The notes under the pieces were generated by a model. The model did no database searches. It was not told the DNA's origin and worked only from the letters and a program-made list of their open reading frames with translations. A stretch of DNA of 32,921 nt from CAYUQT01 sp964596165 (lineage in GTDB: Bacteria > Planctomycetota > Phycisphaerae > UBA1845 > JAFGLZ01), in the NCBI GenBank assembly GCA_964596165.1, contig CAZQTW010000068.1, forward strand, positions 1 to 32,921, given 5' to 3'. A program made the translations under genes and the position numbers. Below, piece by piece: positions 1 through 8,972 of this stretch (positions are counted from its first letter, which is position 1; the number at the start of each line of letters is the position of its first letter).

Positions 1-59
1 CTCGAACCTGCGACCTCCGGGTTATGAGCCCGACGAGCTGCCAACTGCTCTACCCCGCA
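1..59 (-). tRNA. Initiator tRNA-Met (CAT anticodon), partial at left edge
   Basis: Read on the minus strand from position 59, the acceptor strand TGCGGGG is followed by T8-A9, a GAGC/GCTC D stem and an anticodon arm whose loop is CTCATAA. The anticodon stem contains three consecutive G-C pairs (GGG...CCC next to the loop), the hallmark of initiator tRNAs, so this is probably the formyl-methionine initiator rather than the elongator. The T arm starts (GCAGG, TTCGAG), but the 3' half of the T stem, the acceptor 3' strand and the CCA end lie outside the window. The first base T (C in E. coli fMet) is compatible with an unpaired position 1. Confidence 0.93.
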
Positions 60-72
60 GTATGTACAGCGC

Positions 73-101
73 AGCGTAGCAGTCTCTTCCGTTCGTGTCA
101 A
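73..101 (-). promoter_or_regulatory. Sigma70-type promoter of the initiator tRNA
   Basis: On the minus strand a perfect -35 TTGACA (96-101) is followed after exactly 17 bases by TACGCT (73-78), a 3 of 6 match to the -10 consensus. The tRNA 5' end begins 13 bases downstream. The perfect -35 box, the spacing and the position make this convincing despite the weak -10. Confidence 0.6.
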
Positions 102-150
102 GGAGCCCCTACCCCTCGGCGACTGACAACGCAAGCGGCTCTACCCCTAG

Positions 151-1035
151 GTGCCTGTGCGATTCTGCGCACTCGCATGGGGGACAGGGTGGTTTCCGCA
201 TCAACCTGGTCGCGCCTCACGTCGGAACCACGTTCTTTGCTCTTTGGCCAAAAAACGAGGTTTTGGACGCGTAACAACGGTCATGCACCCCCTACCCCTA
301 CGCGAGGGGACAGCCCTATCCGATCGACGACGGCAGGCTGTCTGCGAGACCGGGACGACAGGTCGGCCTGCAGATGCGGTCACGATCACCAACTGGGATT
401 GGGAAAAGGAATTCTACGGCAATGACAGCGCCCGGCTGCCTCTGGGCGCCATGCCCAAGGCCGCCTTGCTTCAATCCGATCGCTGGGACAAGTCCATGAT
501 CATGTGCCTGCTCGGCAGTCTCCGAATGACCGCCCGGCCCGGATTTCGGACCGACCGGATCGACCTGCCACAATTGGCGAAGAACTGCCGGCGGCACGAC
601 TTCGATTCAAGTCCGATCAATCGCGCGCCGCACTACGAAGCGTACCTCTGGGCCTACTATCTGTGGGCCTGCCGTCATACCGGTTCTAAACTCGTCTTCA
701 CCAGGGCCGAATCCGCTATACGCGAGACGATGAAGGCGTACCTCAATCGCCGGCAGCGGACGGTGAGTATGCCGTCCGACGAGCGTCGCATGCTCTTGCC
801 TCTGGTCTGGTCGGTCCGTGTGAAGGTTACACCCAAGCATCGTGGGTGGCTCCGCCGAGTCGCTGACGATCTGGTGAAACCACAAGATCCTTCGGGTGCC
901 CTTCGCGAAAAACTCGCCACGATAGGCCGAACCGACCTGGCGCCGACGCGATCCAACGAAGACTGCGACAAGAACAAGGCGATGTTGCTTCAGAAGAACG
1001 ATGATCCCGTCTGCGACATGCTTCCTAGCAAGTGA
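151..1035 (+). pseudogene. Decayed six-hairpin glycosidase-like gene fragment
   Basis: The open frame has no good start (GTG at 151 without a ribosome site). Its first ~75 codons look non-coding, being rich in Arg, Pro and Thr. From about codon 75 (near 370) it turns protein-like: TNWDWEKEFYGND, then HYEAYLWAYYLWACRHTG, then LLPLVWSVRVKVTPKHRGWL, then DDLVKPQDPSGALREKL, ending NDDPVCDMLPSK just before the stop. From memory, this order resembles the middle of large secreted alpha/alpha-barrel (six-hairpin) glycosidase-like proteins of planctomycetes, where the last motif normally continues (DPVCDLLYT...) for more than 100 further residues. Both ends are therefore missing: no signal peptide or N-terminal domain, and no C-terminal barrel helices. 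I read it as a degraded, truncated gene. The family assignment rests on recall of motif order, not on a search. Confidence 0.5.
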
Positions 1036-1409
1036 CGTATCATGTGGGATACGAGAGCGTGCATGCCGGAGCACCCCAAAGCAGTCGTGTTCTTGAGGGC
1101 GGCGAGCGTGCCGCAGGACGATTCGGAGCGCCGGCACGATCGCTCCGCGACCTCCTCTCAGGCTTGCCAACCCGCGCCTTGCGGAGCGGCCGTCAGTGGC
1201 CTATCTTGTGCACCGACAAGGGGGCCTAGCCGGAGGATCGGCCCTGACGCCGACGGTGGCGCAATCTCTATTGCTAGCGCGGCTATCCCATTCGTCGGCC
1301 TTCACGTGTACGACGACTGCGGAACGATTCGAAGGCAATGCACTTCGCATTGTACTTCGAGGCATGACGGGCACATCCCACGGGGACTCGTCGAAGGGAG
1401 AACGACCTT
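1036..1409. other. Intergenic stretch, nothing recognisable
   Basis: No convincing gene, tRNA or repeat is visible between the decayed glycosidase frame and the transporter. Overlapping open frames here are Arg/Ser/Pro-rich in every reading, as expected for GC-rich non-coding DNA, and may be unrecognisable remains of the 3' part of the preceding pseudogene. The last 20 bases carry the ribosome site (GAAGGGAG) of the next gene. Confidence 0.5.
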
Positions 1410-2744
1410 TTGTCTAACCAGCCTCAGCTATCGACAGGGACTCCGACGCCTCTGACGCGCGATCAGGCGATGTGGCGTTGGCGAATTCTGATATCAACCT
1501 ACATCGCCTACATGGGCTACTACCTCACACGCAAGGTCTTCACCATCTGCAAGACCACGGTCGCCAAGGAGTTCGGCTGGGAGCTGGCGGATACCGCCCA
1601 CATCTGGACGGCCTTCCTTTTTGCCTACATGCTCGGGCAGTTCATCAGCAGCTTCGTCGGGCGGAAGTGGGGACCCCGCATCCTCATCCTGGGTGGGCTG
1701 GGCCTCTCGATGGTCTGCAACGTCATCTTTGGATTTGCCAACAGCTACGCTACGTTCCTGGTGTTCATGTTCTTCAACGGGCTGGTTCAGGCCGCCGGGT
1801 GGCCCGGATGCGTCGGAGCGGTTTCCGAATGGCTCCGCAAGCACGAACGCGGCACCCTCATGGGCGTCTGGTCCACCAACCACCTGCTGGGCAACATGGT
1901 CGTCAAGTCGATCGGCGGATATCTTCTGGGCGCGGTCGGATGGCAGTGGTCCTTTTGGGGCTGCACGATCCTGACGGCGGCCACATGGTGGCTGACCTAC
2001 GCGTGGCAGCGGAACAAGCCGGAGGACGCCGGCCTGCCGCCGATCGTCGATCAGAAGGCGCATGACGATCGGACCGTCCGGGCCTCGCAGGCCGACCACA
2101 TGACGTTCGGCCAGTACGCACGCATGGCCTTCCATCCCGTCGTCTTGACGATGGGGACGAGCTATTTCTGCATCAAATTCCTCCGTTACGCCCTGGATTC
2201 GTGGCTGCCCTCGTTCCTGAACGTTCAGGGGCTGGGCGTGGCGAGTGCGGCCTACTACTCACAGATCTTCGACTTCACCGGCATGTTCGGAGCGGTTCTC
2301 GCCGGCTGGGCGCTCGATCGTCTGTTCAAAGGAAACTGGGCCTTGGTGTGTTTCCTGATGGGCTTGGGCGCCGTGGGGGGATACCTTGCCGTGATCTATA
2401 CCGGCACCAATCCCTACGCCGTGGCCGTCTGTTTTGGGCTGGTCGGTTTCATGGTGTACGGTCCCGACACCATCCTCTCGGGCGCCGCGTCCGTCCAGGT
2501 CGCCGGTGAGAAGAACGGCGTGGCCATCGCGGGAATCGTCAACGGAATCGCCAGCATCGGACCGGTCGTGCAAGAACAAGTCATTGGGTTGCTGGTGCGC
2601 GGCGACGTGCACCGCGGCATCCGCAACACCAACATTCTTACGCTGTCGATGAGCATCTTTTTTGCCCTGCTGATGATCGTCGTGATGTGGCGTATCCACT
2701 TGGCCCACAGGGCCAACCACACGGCGGACGGAGCCCGAAGATGA
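1410..2744 (+). CDS. MFS transporter, organophosphate:phosphate antiporter-like
   Basis: Twelve hydrophobic segments over 444 residues, the normal length for the major facilitator superfamily. The first membrane segment (about residues 26-45) carries YIAYMGYYLTRKVFTICKTT, which resembles the GlpT/UhpT/PgtP (OPA) group where an Arg in helix 1 binds substrate phosphate. FANSYATFLVFMFFNGLVQAAGWPGC (helix 4 region, given here in two parts: FANSYATFLVFMF and FNGLVQAAGWPGC) is also OPA-like. A phosphorylated sugar or glycerol-phosphate is the likely class of substrate, but this is inferred. TTG at 1410 is chosen because GAAGGGAG lies 9 bases upstream; the next in-frame ATG (1470) has no ribosome site and starts close to the first helix. 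The stop overlaps the next start (ATGA), so it is translationally coupled to the reductase. Confidence 0.88.
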   Translation: MSNQPQLSTGTPTPLTRDQAMWRWRILISTYIAYMGYYLTRKVFTICKTTVAKEFGWELADTAHIWTAFLFAYMLGQFISSFVGRKWGPRILILGGLGLSMVCNVIFGFANSYATFLVFMFFNGLVQAAGWPGCVGAVSEWLRKHERGTLMGVWSTNHLLGNMVVKSIGGYLLGAVGWQWSFWGCTILTAATWWLTYAWQRNKPEDAGLPPIVDQKAHDDRTVRASQADHMTFGQYARMAFHPVVLTMGTSYFCIKFLRYALDSWLPSFLNVQGLGVASAAYYSQIFDFTGMFGAVLAGWALDRLFKGNWALVCFLMGLGAVGGYLAVIYTGTNPYAVAVCFGLVGFMVYGPDTILSGAASVQVAGEKNGVAIAGIVNGIASIGPVVQEQVIGLLVRGDVHRGIRNTNILTLSMSIFFALLMIVVMWRIHLAHRANHTADGARR

Positions 2745-3649
2745 GGAAGCGGCTGTTGGTAACCGGCGGCAACGGCTTCGTGGCCGGCAGCGTCATCGCC
2801 CAAGGGCTAGGGTCCTGGGAGATCCATGCCCTCTCACGCGGGTGTCCGTCCATTGAAAGGCCGAACCTGTTCTGGCATCAGGTCCCTATCACCGATCCAC
2901 ACGCCCTGGGATCCGCTTTCAGCCGAATCAAGCCTGATGCGGTCATTCACGCCGCCGCCATCGCTGACATTGACTATTCGCAAGCCCACCGCGATGAGGC
3001 TCGACAGGTCAACGTGGTGGCCACGCGCCATCTGGCGGACCTCTGCCGGAAGACGGACACTCGGCTCGTATTCACGTCGACCGACACCGTGTTCGACGGC
3101 CTGCAAGGCGGATACGTCGAGGACGATCCGCCAAGGCCGGTGAACTTCTACGGCGAGACGAAGGCCGAGGCGGAACGAATTATTGCGAAGCCTGACGGCA
3201 ACGGGGCGATCGCGCGCCTCGCTTTGGTCATGGGCTTGCCCGTCATCGGACAGGGCAACTCGTTCCTCGCTCGAATGATCGCTTCGCTGAAGGAAGGCAG
3301 GAAGGTCGGTGTGCCGCCCGAGGAGATTCGCACGCCGATCGACGTCATCACCCTCGGCCGAGCACTGCTGGAACTCGCCGGTAACGACGTTCGAGGAGTC
3401 ATTCACCTGGCGGGCAATGATGTCCTGAACCGACTGGACATGGTCAAACGCATCGCCATCAAGCTTGGGTATCCGCCGGAACTGATCGTTCCGAGCGACG
3501 TCAGCAAGATTCCGAATCGGGCGCCGCGTCCGCGAGACGTGTCGCTGAACAACGCGAAGGCGCGCAACCTCCTCAAGACGCCCATGTTGGGACTGGATGA
3601 GGCCGTCCGGCTGATCATGACCTTCAAACACGGCGGCGAATCCGTCTGA
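2741..3649 (+). CDS. NAD-dependent sugar reductase/epimerase, RmlD-like extended SDR
   Basis: 302 residues. The N-terminal Rossmann motif VTGGNGFVAG (residues 7-16) binds NAD(P). FTSTDTVFDG (111-120) is the RmlD-type version of the strand-5 catalytic Ser/Thr region, and YGETK (Tyr137, Lys141) is the SDR catalytic YxxxK pair. The C-terminal half (PRPRDVSLNNAKARNLL) matches the substrate-binding end of dTDP-4-dehydrorhamnose reductase relatives. It probably reduces a nucleotide-linked keto-sugar or related sugar acid in the cytoplasm. ATG at 2741 overlaps the transporter stop (ATGA); an upstream in-frame ATG at 2687 lies inside the transporter and is not needed. It is followed after 87 bases by the aminotransferase, which suggests a shared sugar-modification route. 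rmlD itself is not claimed, because no rmlABC neighbours are present. Confidence 0.83.
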   Translation: MRKRLLVTGGNGFVAGSVIAQGLGSWEIHALSRGCPSIERPNLFWHQVPITDPHALGSAFSRIKPDAVIHAAAIADIDYSQAHRDEARQVNVVATRHLADLCRKTDTRLVFTSTDTVFDGLQGGYVEDDPPRPVNFYGETKAEAERIIAKPDGNGAIARLALVMGLPVIGQGNSFLARMIASLKEGRKVGVPPEEIRTPIDVITLGRALLELAGNDVRGVIHLAGNDVLNRLDMVKRIAIKLGYPPELIVPSDVSKIPNRAPRPRDVSLNNAKARNLLKTPMLGLDEAVRLIMTFKHGGESV

Positions 3650-3736
3650 GGCGATGTCGCGGCCACATGGATCTGCGGACCACCTGAGCCCGGGTGTCTG
3701 TTGCGGATGTCTGCGAGCTGAAAGCCGGGAGCACAA

Positions 3737-4933
3737 ATGAGTTCAATCAAGTTCGATCTCCAGATCAAGTTCGGTACGGAATACGGCCCCGAGGAAGAGA
3801 AGGCGATTCTGGACGTGCTGCGCCAGGGGGCCCCAACCAGCGGCGACGCCTGCATCCAATTCGAGAAGGACTTCGCCGCCTACTGCGGTACGCGCCACGC
3901 CCGGGCCTGCAGCAACGGCACCGCCGCCCTGTTCCTTTCCATGGTCGCGTTGGACATCAAGCCGGGCGACCGGATACTGACGACACCCCTCACTTGGATT
4001 GCCACGGCCGCCGCACCGGTGACGCTTGGAGCGGAAGTCGATTTCGTCGACATCGACCCCGATACGTACAACATGGACCCCGCTGAGTTGGCGAAGAAGA
4101 TCACGCCGAACACGAAAGCCGTCGTGCCCGTTCACCTCTATGGCCAGTGTTGCGACATGGACCCGATTCTTGCGCTCGGACGCCAACACGGCTTCGCGGT
4201 CGTCGAAGATTCCTGCCACACGCTCGGAGGCGAGTACAAGGGGCGCAAGTCCGGCAGCCTCGGCGTGACCGGATGCTTCAGCTTCCACGAACAGAAGAAC
4301 ATGTCGACGCTCGGCGAAGGCGGCATGATCACGACCAACGACCCCGCCCTGTTCGAGCGGATTGCCCTGTACCGTTCGCATTGCACTCGCGTCTACGGCA
4401 AGAGCACTAAGTACTGTTCGCTCGATGAGTCGAAGCTCCCCATGGGCAAGCGATTCTGGTACCAGGATTTCGACGATTGCGGCTACAACTTCCGCATGAC
4501 CGACATCCAGGCGGCCGTGGGCATCATTCAGCTCAAGAGACTCGATGAATTGAACCGACGCCGCATGGCGAACGCCGCCTACCTCACCGATCGATTGGCC
4601 GACGTCCCAGGGCTCAAGCTCCCGACCGTCCGGCCCGACTGCAAGCACGTCTTCCACCTGTACCCTGTTGAAATCGATCCCAAGGAATACGGGATGAGTA
4701 AGGACGACTTCGTGTATGCGATGCTGCACGAACAAGGTATCAAGGTGGGCACGCATTACATCCCGCTACACTATGCGACGGCTTTCCGGAAACGGGGGTT
4801 CAGGCGAGGGCAGTTCCCGGTGACCGAGGCGGTGGCCGAGAGGCTCGTCACGCTGCCGATCAATCCGCGACAGACGCCCGACGCGCTGGACTACCTCGTG
4901 GAGAGCGTTCGACACCTCAGCCGCCGAGCTTGA
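3737..4933 (+). CDS. DegT/DnrJ/EryC1/StrS-family PLP aminotransferase
   Basis: 398 residues, full length for the family. SFHEQKNMSTLGEGGM contains the PLP-binding Lys (Lys187). VVEDSCHTLGGEYKG (155-169) holds the Asp that pairs with the pyridine nitrogen, and CSNGTAALFLSM (59-70) is the phosphate-binding turn. These enzymes transfer an amino group from glutamate to a keto-sugar (often a nucleotide sugar), but some are dehydratases or regulators. The catalytic Lys is present, so an aminotransferase is the simplest reading. ATG at 3737 has a GGGAG ribosome site about 7 bases upstream. Set between the RmlD-like reductase and a glycoside hydrolase, it fits a pathway that makes or converts an amino sugar. 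Confidence 0.9.
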   Translation: MSSIKFDLQIKFGTEYGPEEEKAILDVLRQGAPTSGDACIQFEKDFAAYCGTRHARACSNGTAALFLSMVALDIKPGDRILTTPLTWIATAAAPVTLGAEVDFVDIDPDTYNMDPAELAKKITPNTKAVVPVHLYGQCCDMDPILALGRQHGFAVVEDSCHTLGGEYKGRKSGSLGVTGCFSFHEQKNMSTLGEGGMITTNDPALFERIALYRSHCTRVYGKSTKYCSLDESKLPMGKRFWYQDFDDCGYNFRMTDIQAAVGIIQLKRLDELNRRRMANAAYLTDRLADVPGLKLPTVRPDCKHVFHLYPVEIDPKEYGMSKDDFVYAMLHEQGIKVGTHYIPLHYATAFRKRGFRRGQFPVTEAVAERLVTLPINPRQTPDALDYLVESVRHLSRRA

Positions 4934-4977
4934 GGGGGGCGCCGCTCCAACGGTTGACGACTCTCGGAGACACACGC

Positions 4978-7362
4978 ATGTGCAAGACACGGCTGGCCTT
5001 GTTGGCCTTGATCGCTGCCGCCTTGGGCACGGATCGCCTCAGATCGGAGCCCTTGGACCTTCGCTCGGCCCTGGTGGTCGTGCGAGCGGCGAACCGCAGC
5101 CCCGCCGAGACGATGGCGCCCGCTATTCTGATCGACGAGGTAGAACGGCGGACCGGAATCCGCTGGCAGCTTCGCCCGGCGTGGCCGACCGACGCTGAGG
5201 TGGTGATCCCGATTACCGTGGCAAACGCCGATGGCACCGGCTCGGCTCTTGGGCCCGGGACCACAGGCACGGATTCGCCGTCCTTGCGACCGGAGGGATA
5301 CTCCATTCACGTCAGGCGATCCTCGACCGGTCGGCCACGAACGGCCGTTCACGTCATCGGCGCCGACGGTCGCGGAGCGATGTTCGGCGTTGGCCGCCTG
5401 CTCAGGTTGCTGTCGATGAAACGAGGCGCCGTCAGCCTGGACAGTGAGGTGAACGTCGCCACGTCGCCCGCCTACCCCATCCGAGGGCATCAACTGGGTT
5501 ATCGACCGACGGCCAACTCCTACGATGCGTGGAGCCCGGAACAGTATGAGCAATACATTCGTGAGCTGATCGTCTTTGGGACCAACTGCATCGAGAACAC
5601 CTTCTTCCAGGATGCGGACAGAAGCGCGGTCATGCCGTTATCCCGCTCGGAGATGAACCGCAGGCTCAGCGAGATCTGCAACCGGTACGACATCGACTAT
5701 TGGGTGTGGGCCCCGGCGGGGTTCTCACTGGCGGATCCGGCGAGGCGAAAGGACGCGATCGAGAGGCACGAAACGTTCTACCGGTCGTGCGTGCGGTTGG
5801 ATGGGGTGTTCGTTCCCGGAGGCGATCCCGGCAACAACCCGCCGGAACTTCTGCTGCCGTTCCTGAAAGACCTCGCGGCGATCCTCGTCAAGCACCATCC
5901 CCAGGCCGGCGTCTGGGTTTCCCTCCAAGGGTTCGACAAGAAGAAGACGGACTCTTTCTTTGAGCACGTTCGGAGGGAAAAGCCCCCCTGGCTGAGGGGG
6001 GTCGTCTCCGGTCCGTCCAGTCCCTCCATGACGGAGACGCGGGTCCGCCTTCCCCGGCCGTACAAACATCGTTGGTATCCCGACATCACGCACACGATCC
6101 GGTGCCAGTACTCGGTAGACAAATGGGATCCCGCGTTTGCCTTGACGTTGGGCCGCGAGTGCACCTGTCCGCGTCCTCAGGCCTTCGCCGCCATCTTTCG
6201 GCAATTCGCCCGGTGCACCGACGGCTTCTTGAGCTACTCCGATGGCGTTCACGACGACGTCAACAAGATCGTTTGGAGTCTCCTGGCTTGGGATCCCGAA
6301 TCCGATATCCGGCAGATTCTCCGGGAGTATGGCCGGCTGTTCTTCGGACCGGACGTGGCCGACGCGGCCGCCGACGCCATCTTGGGCTTGGAATGCAATT
6401 GGACCGGCAGTCTCGCAGAGAACGGGTCGGTCTATGGCGTCCTCGCCGCCTGGCAGGACATGGAGAAGCGGCATCCGAGCCTTCTCGACCATTGGCGATT
6501 CCCAATGCACCTGATGCGGGCGTACTATGACGCCTACACCCGTGCCCGCCTCATCTATGAGACGGACCTCGAAAGGGAGGCGATCGGCGTGCTCTCCAGT
6601 GCCGACCGCATCGGATCGGCGCTGGCGATAGATAATGCCCTAGCGATCCTGAGGCGGGCGGAGACCCACCCATGCCGCCGTGATTGGCACGATCGGATCG
6701 ACCAACTGGCCACGCTGCTTTTCAAGTCCATCGGCCTGCAGACGAGCGTCAAGCGGTTTCACGCCAGCGGCGCAGAACGGGGCGCCGTGATGGATTTCAT
6801 CGACCGTCCTCTCAATAACCGCTGGTGGATCGAAGATGAGTTTGCCAAGATTCGGCAGCTCACCGATGAGCAAGCCCGGCGCCATCGACTTGAACGTATT
6901 CGAACGTGGGAGACTCCGGGTCCGGGCAGCTTCTACGACGACATCGGCCACATCGGCAAGATGCCGCATGTCGTCTGGGGTGAGGGGATCAATACGGACC
7001 CCGAATTGGTCCGTCACGACACCCCGGATCACGCGTGGTGGGACGACGGTAAGAGCCGCACGCGTTTGTCTTGGCAGCACTATATGCGGTGGCCGGTGGC
7101 CCTGTGGTACGAGGCCCTGGACCCGACTGCACGTTACGTCGTCCGGCTTACCGGAAATCGCGACGCCCATCCGCGAGCGGATGGGGTTCCCTTGGAACCG
7201 ACGCTGTACTCGCAGAGGATCGGTGAGTTCAAGGAGTTTCCCGTGCCCGCGGAATTGGTGGCGGACGGCGCGCTCAAACTGACATTCGACTCCATCGACG
7301 AGGAACACCTCAACTGGCGGCAACAATCCAACGTGGCGGAGGTCTGGCTGCTCAAGAAATGA
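4978..7362 (+). CDS. Secreted glycoside hydrolase-like protein (hexosaminidase/alpha-glucuronidase N-domain type)
   Basis: About 794 residues. A signal peptide is evident: a short basic start then LALLALIAAALG. The first ~150 residues resemble the alpha/beta 'non-catalytic N-domain' that precedes GH20, GH67 and GH84-type barrels (EVERRTGIRW; then AVHVIGADGRGAMFGVGRLL). The PAYPIRGHQLGYRPTANSYD segment marks the start of a TIM barrel. LIVFGTNCIENTFF and VFVPGGDPGNNPPELLLPF follow, then a helical region and a beta-rich C-terminus. I cannot name the catalytic acid or the exact GH family. ATG at 4978 is chosen over an upstream TTG (4930) because it starts the signal peptide and has GGAG about 9 bases upstream. 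It is the last gene of the transporter-reductase-aminotransferase run and converges on the symporter. Confidence 0.72.
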   Translation: MCKTRLALLALIAAALGTDRLRSEPLDLRSALVVVRAANRSPAETMAPAILIDEVERRTGIRWQLRPAWPTDAEVVIPITVANADGTGSALGPGTTGTDSPSLRPEGYSIHVRRSSTGRPRTAVHVIGADGRGAMFGVGRLLRLLSMKRGAVSLDSEVNVATSPAYPIRGHQLGYRPTANSYDAWSPEQYEQYIRELIVFGTNCIENTFFQDADRSAVMPLSRSEMNRRLSEICNRYDIDYWVWAPAGFSLADPARRKDAIERHETFYRSCVRLDGVFVPGGDPGNNPPELLLPFLKDLAAILVKHHPQAGVWVSLQGFDKKKTDSFFEHVRREKPPWLRGVVSGPSSPSMTETRVRLPRPYKHRWYPDITHTIRCQYSVDKWDPAFALTLGRECTCPRPQAFAAIFRQFARCTDGFLSYSDGVHDDVNKIVWSLLAWDPESDIRQILREYGRLFFGPDVADAAADAILGLECNWTGSLAENGSVYGVLAAWQDMEKRHPSLLDHWRFPMHLMRAYYDAYTRARLIYETDLEREAIGVLSSADRIGSALAIDNALAILRRAETHPCRRDWHDRIDQLATLLFKSIGLQTSVKRFHASGAERGAVMDFIDRPLNNRWWIEDEFAKIRQLTDEQARRHRLERIRTWETPGPGSFYDDIGHIGKMPHVVWGEGINTDPELVRHDTPDHAWWDDGKSRTRLSWQHYMRWPVALWYEALDPTARYVVRLTGNRDAHPRADGVPLEPTLYSQRIGEFKEFPVPAELVADGALKLTFDSIDEEHLNWRQQSNVAEVWLLKK

Positions 7363-7368
7363 AGACCG

Positions 7369-7399
7369 CCGGAACGCGAACCGTCGCCCCTTCCGGTTC
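7369..7399. terminator. Possible bidirectional hairpin between convergent genes
   Basis: In the 38 bases between two convergent stops there are two competing inverted repeats: CCGGAA (7369-7374) with TTCCGG (7391-7396), and GAACCG (7378-7383) with CGGTTC (7394-7399). Neither is followed by a T-run, so intrinsic termination is uncertain. Confidence 0.25.
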
Positions 7400-7400
7400 A

Positions 7401-8972
7401 CTACCTCAGAGGCGTCGAGTCCTGTTTCCAGATGGTCAGGTTCGTCAGGTCGCGTTGGTGCCCCGGAAGAAGTGTGCCGATTCCGTATCCGACGACAAAC
7501 ATCACCAGATGGCCGAACATGCCCGTGTAGTACAAGTCAAAGGGAACACTGAGAAAGCCCGGCAGCCAATGCTTCGGGATGATCGTCCAGACCACGAAGG
7601 TGTTCGCCGCGATCAAACCAATCCATACGGCGCGGGCATCGCCCTTGTTGGTCAGAAAGCCCAACATAAACATACCGAAGAAGCCGCCGCTCAACAGCGA
7701 CGTCATGATCGAGGCGGTATCCTGAAGCGTCTTGGTTTGCGCCCGGTTTAGGATCAGCGCTCCAACGATCATGAGGATGCAGGCCGTCCCCGACGAGACA
7801 TAGGCCGCTCGCAAGTAGTGCCGATCGTCGCGCCCCTTAACGAGCAGCGCCCGGTAGATATCCTGAATACTGACCATGGTCGTGGAGTTGATCGCCGCGC
7901 TGAGCGTTGACAGGGCGGCGGACAGGGCCGCCGCGATGACGAGTCCGGTGATTCCAATCGGCAGATGCTTGACGATGAAGTACGGCAAGATTTCCTCGGC
8001 CTTTCGATTCCCCAACCCCTTGAGGATGTCGGTCGCGATCGGACTGGGATACTCCTTGAAGAACACATAGAGTGAAGTGCCCAGAAACATGAATGAGCCC
8101 CAGATCGTCAGGCTCGTGATCGCACAAATCCACATCGCTCTCCTGGCATCCCTGACGGTTTTGGAGGCCCCGTAGCGCTGGATCACGGTCTGGCTGCCCG
8201 CGTACTCCCACAGCCAGTTGGTCAATCCGAAGAGCATGAGCATGACCACGGTCTTCTGGCTGATCGAGAATCCCCACGGCGAAGGCGTCCACTGGCCGTT
8301 CACCAGGTCGGCCGCCGTGAACTTGCCGTCGGCCATGCCAACCTGGATGATCTGGACCAGCCCGCCGGGCAGCTTCCAGATCACCGTGACGATGCAAAGA
8401 ATGCCGCCCAGCAGAAGCACCGTCGTCTGAATCAGCGTCGTCCATACGACCGAATGAAGCCCCCCGAGAACCGTAACCAGCGCCACCCCGCCGCCGCCGA
8501 TCAGAATGGAGTCCACCGGCTTGAGTCCCGTGGTTTGCTGAATCAGGATGGAGAGGAGGTACAGGATCATGGCGTTTCGCGTCAGTTGGCCCAGGATGAA
8601 ACACACCGATCCGTAAACCCGGATGGACGGTCCGAAACGCATGTCCAGGTACTGATAGGCGGACGTAATGCCTCCGCGACGGTAGAACGGCAGGAAGACC
8701 CGAGAGGCAATGAAGATGCCCAGCGGGAACGTCAGGCAAGGCATGAATCGGAGATACGCGGTCTTGTAGGCATCCGCCGGGTACGCCATGAACGTGATGC
8801 AACTGATTGTCGCCCCCACCATGCTGATGCCGACCATCAGGCCGCTAAACCCCCGGCCGCCGAGGAAGTAGTTGTCCGTGTTGATCGACCGCCGCGATGC
8901 GTAGACCCCTACGCATACCACGAATGCGAAGTACCCCGCCAGGGTCACGAAATCAAACAGGCTCAGGTTCAT
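7401..8972 (-). CDS. Sodium:solute symporter (SSS family)
   Basis: 523 residues with about 13 hydrophobic segments. The N-terminus (FDFVTLAGYFAFVVCVGVY, then NTDNYFLGGRGFSGLMVGIS) is the typical SSS start with the D-x-FL-x-GR loop between helices 1 and 2. GRRGGITSAYQYLDMRFG-like sequence (YRRGGITSAYQYLDMRFG) follows helix 3, and LSAALSTLSAAINSTTMVS is the conserved helix-8 sodium-site region with its Ser/Thr residues. It imports an organic solute (sugar, sialic acid-like or carboxylate) with Na+; the substrate is unknown. ATG at 8972 is chosen because the longer frame to 9056 only adds a Gly/Arg/Pro-rich leader; GGGGAAG lies about 9 bases upstream. It converges on the glycoside hydrolase gene, and import of its product is a natural guess but not shown. 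Confidence 0.9.
   Translation of the reverse strand: MNLSLFDFVTLAGYFAFVVCVGVYASRRSINTDNYFLGGRGFSGLMVGISMVGATISCITFMAYPADAYKTAYLRFMPCLTFPLGIFIASRVFLPFYRRGGITSAYQYLDMRFGPSIRVYGSVCFILGQLTRNAMILYLLSILIQQTTGLKPVDSILIGGGGVALVTVLGGLHSVVWTTLIQTTVLLLGGILCIVTVIWKLPGGLVQIIQVGMADGKFTAADLVNGQWTPSPWGFSISQKTVVMLMLFGLTNWLWEYAGSQTVIQRYGASKTVRDARRAMWICAITSLTIWGSFMFLGTSLYVFFKEYPSPIATDILKGLGNRKAEEILPYFIVKHLPIGITGLVIAAALSAALSTLSAAINSTTMVSIQDIYRALLVKGRDDRHYLRAAYVSSGTACILMIVGALILNRAQTKTLQDTASIMTSLLSGGFFGMFMLGFLTNKGDARAVWIGLIAANTFVVWTIIPKHWLPGFLSVPFDLYYTGMFGHLVMFVVGYGIGTLLPGHQRDLTNLTIWKQDSTPLR

Noticed and set aside
151..1170. Minus-strand frames 607-1170 and 675-977 opposite the decayed glycosidase
   Set aside because: Their translations are His/Arg/Val-rich antisense shadows without ribosome sites; the plus-strand frame carries the recognisable motifs.
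1042..1455. Plus-strand 137-codon frame overlapping the transporter start
   Set aside because: Ser/Arg/Cys-rich composition, no ribosome site, and it runs into the transporter gene in another frame.
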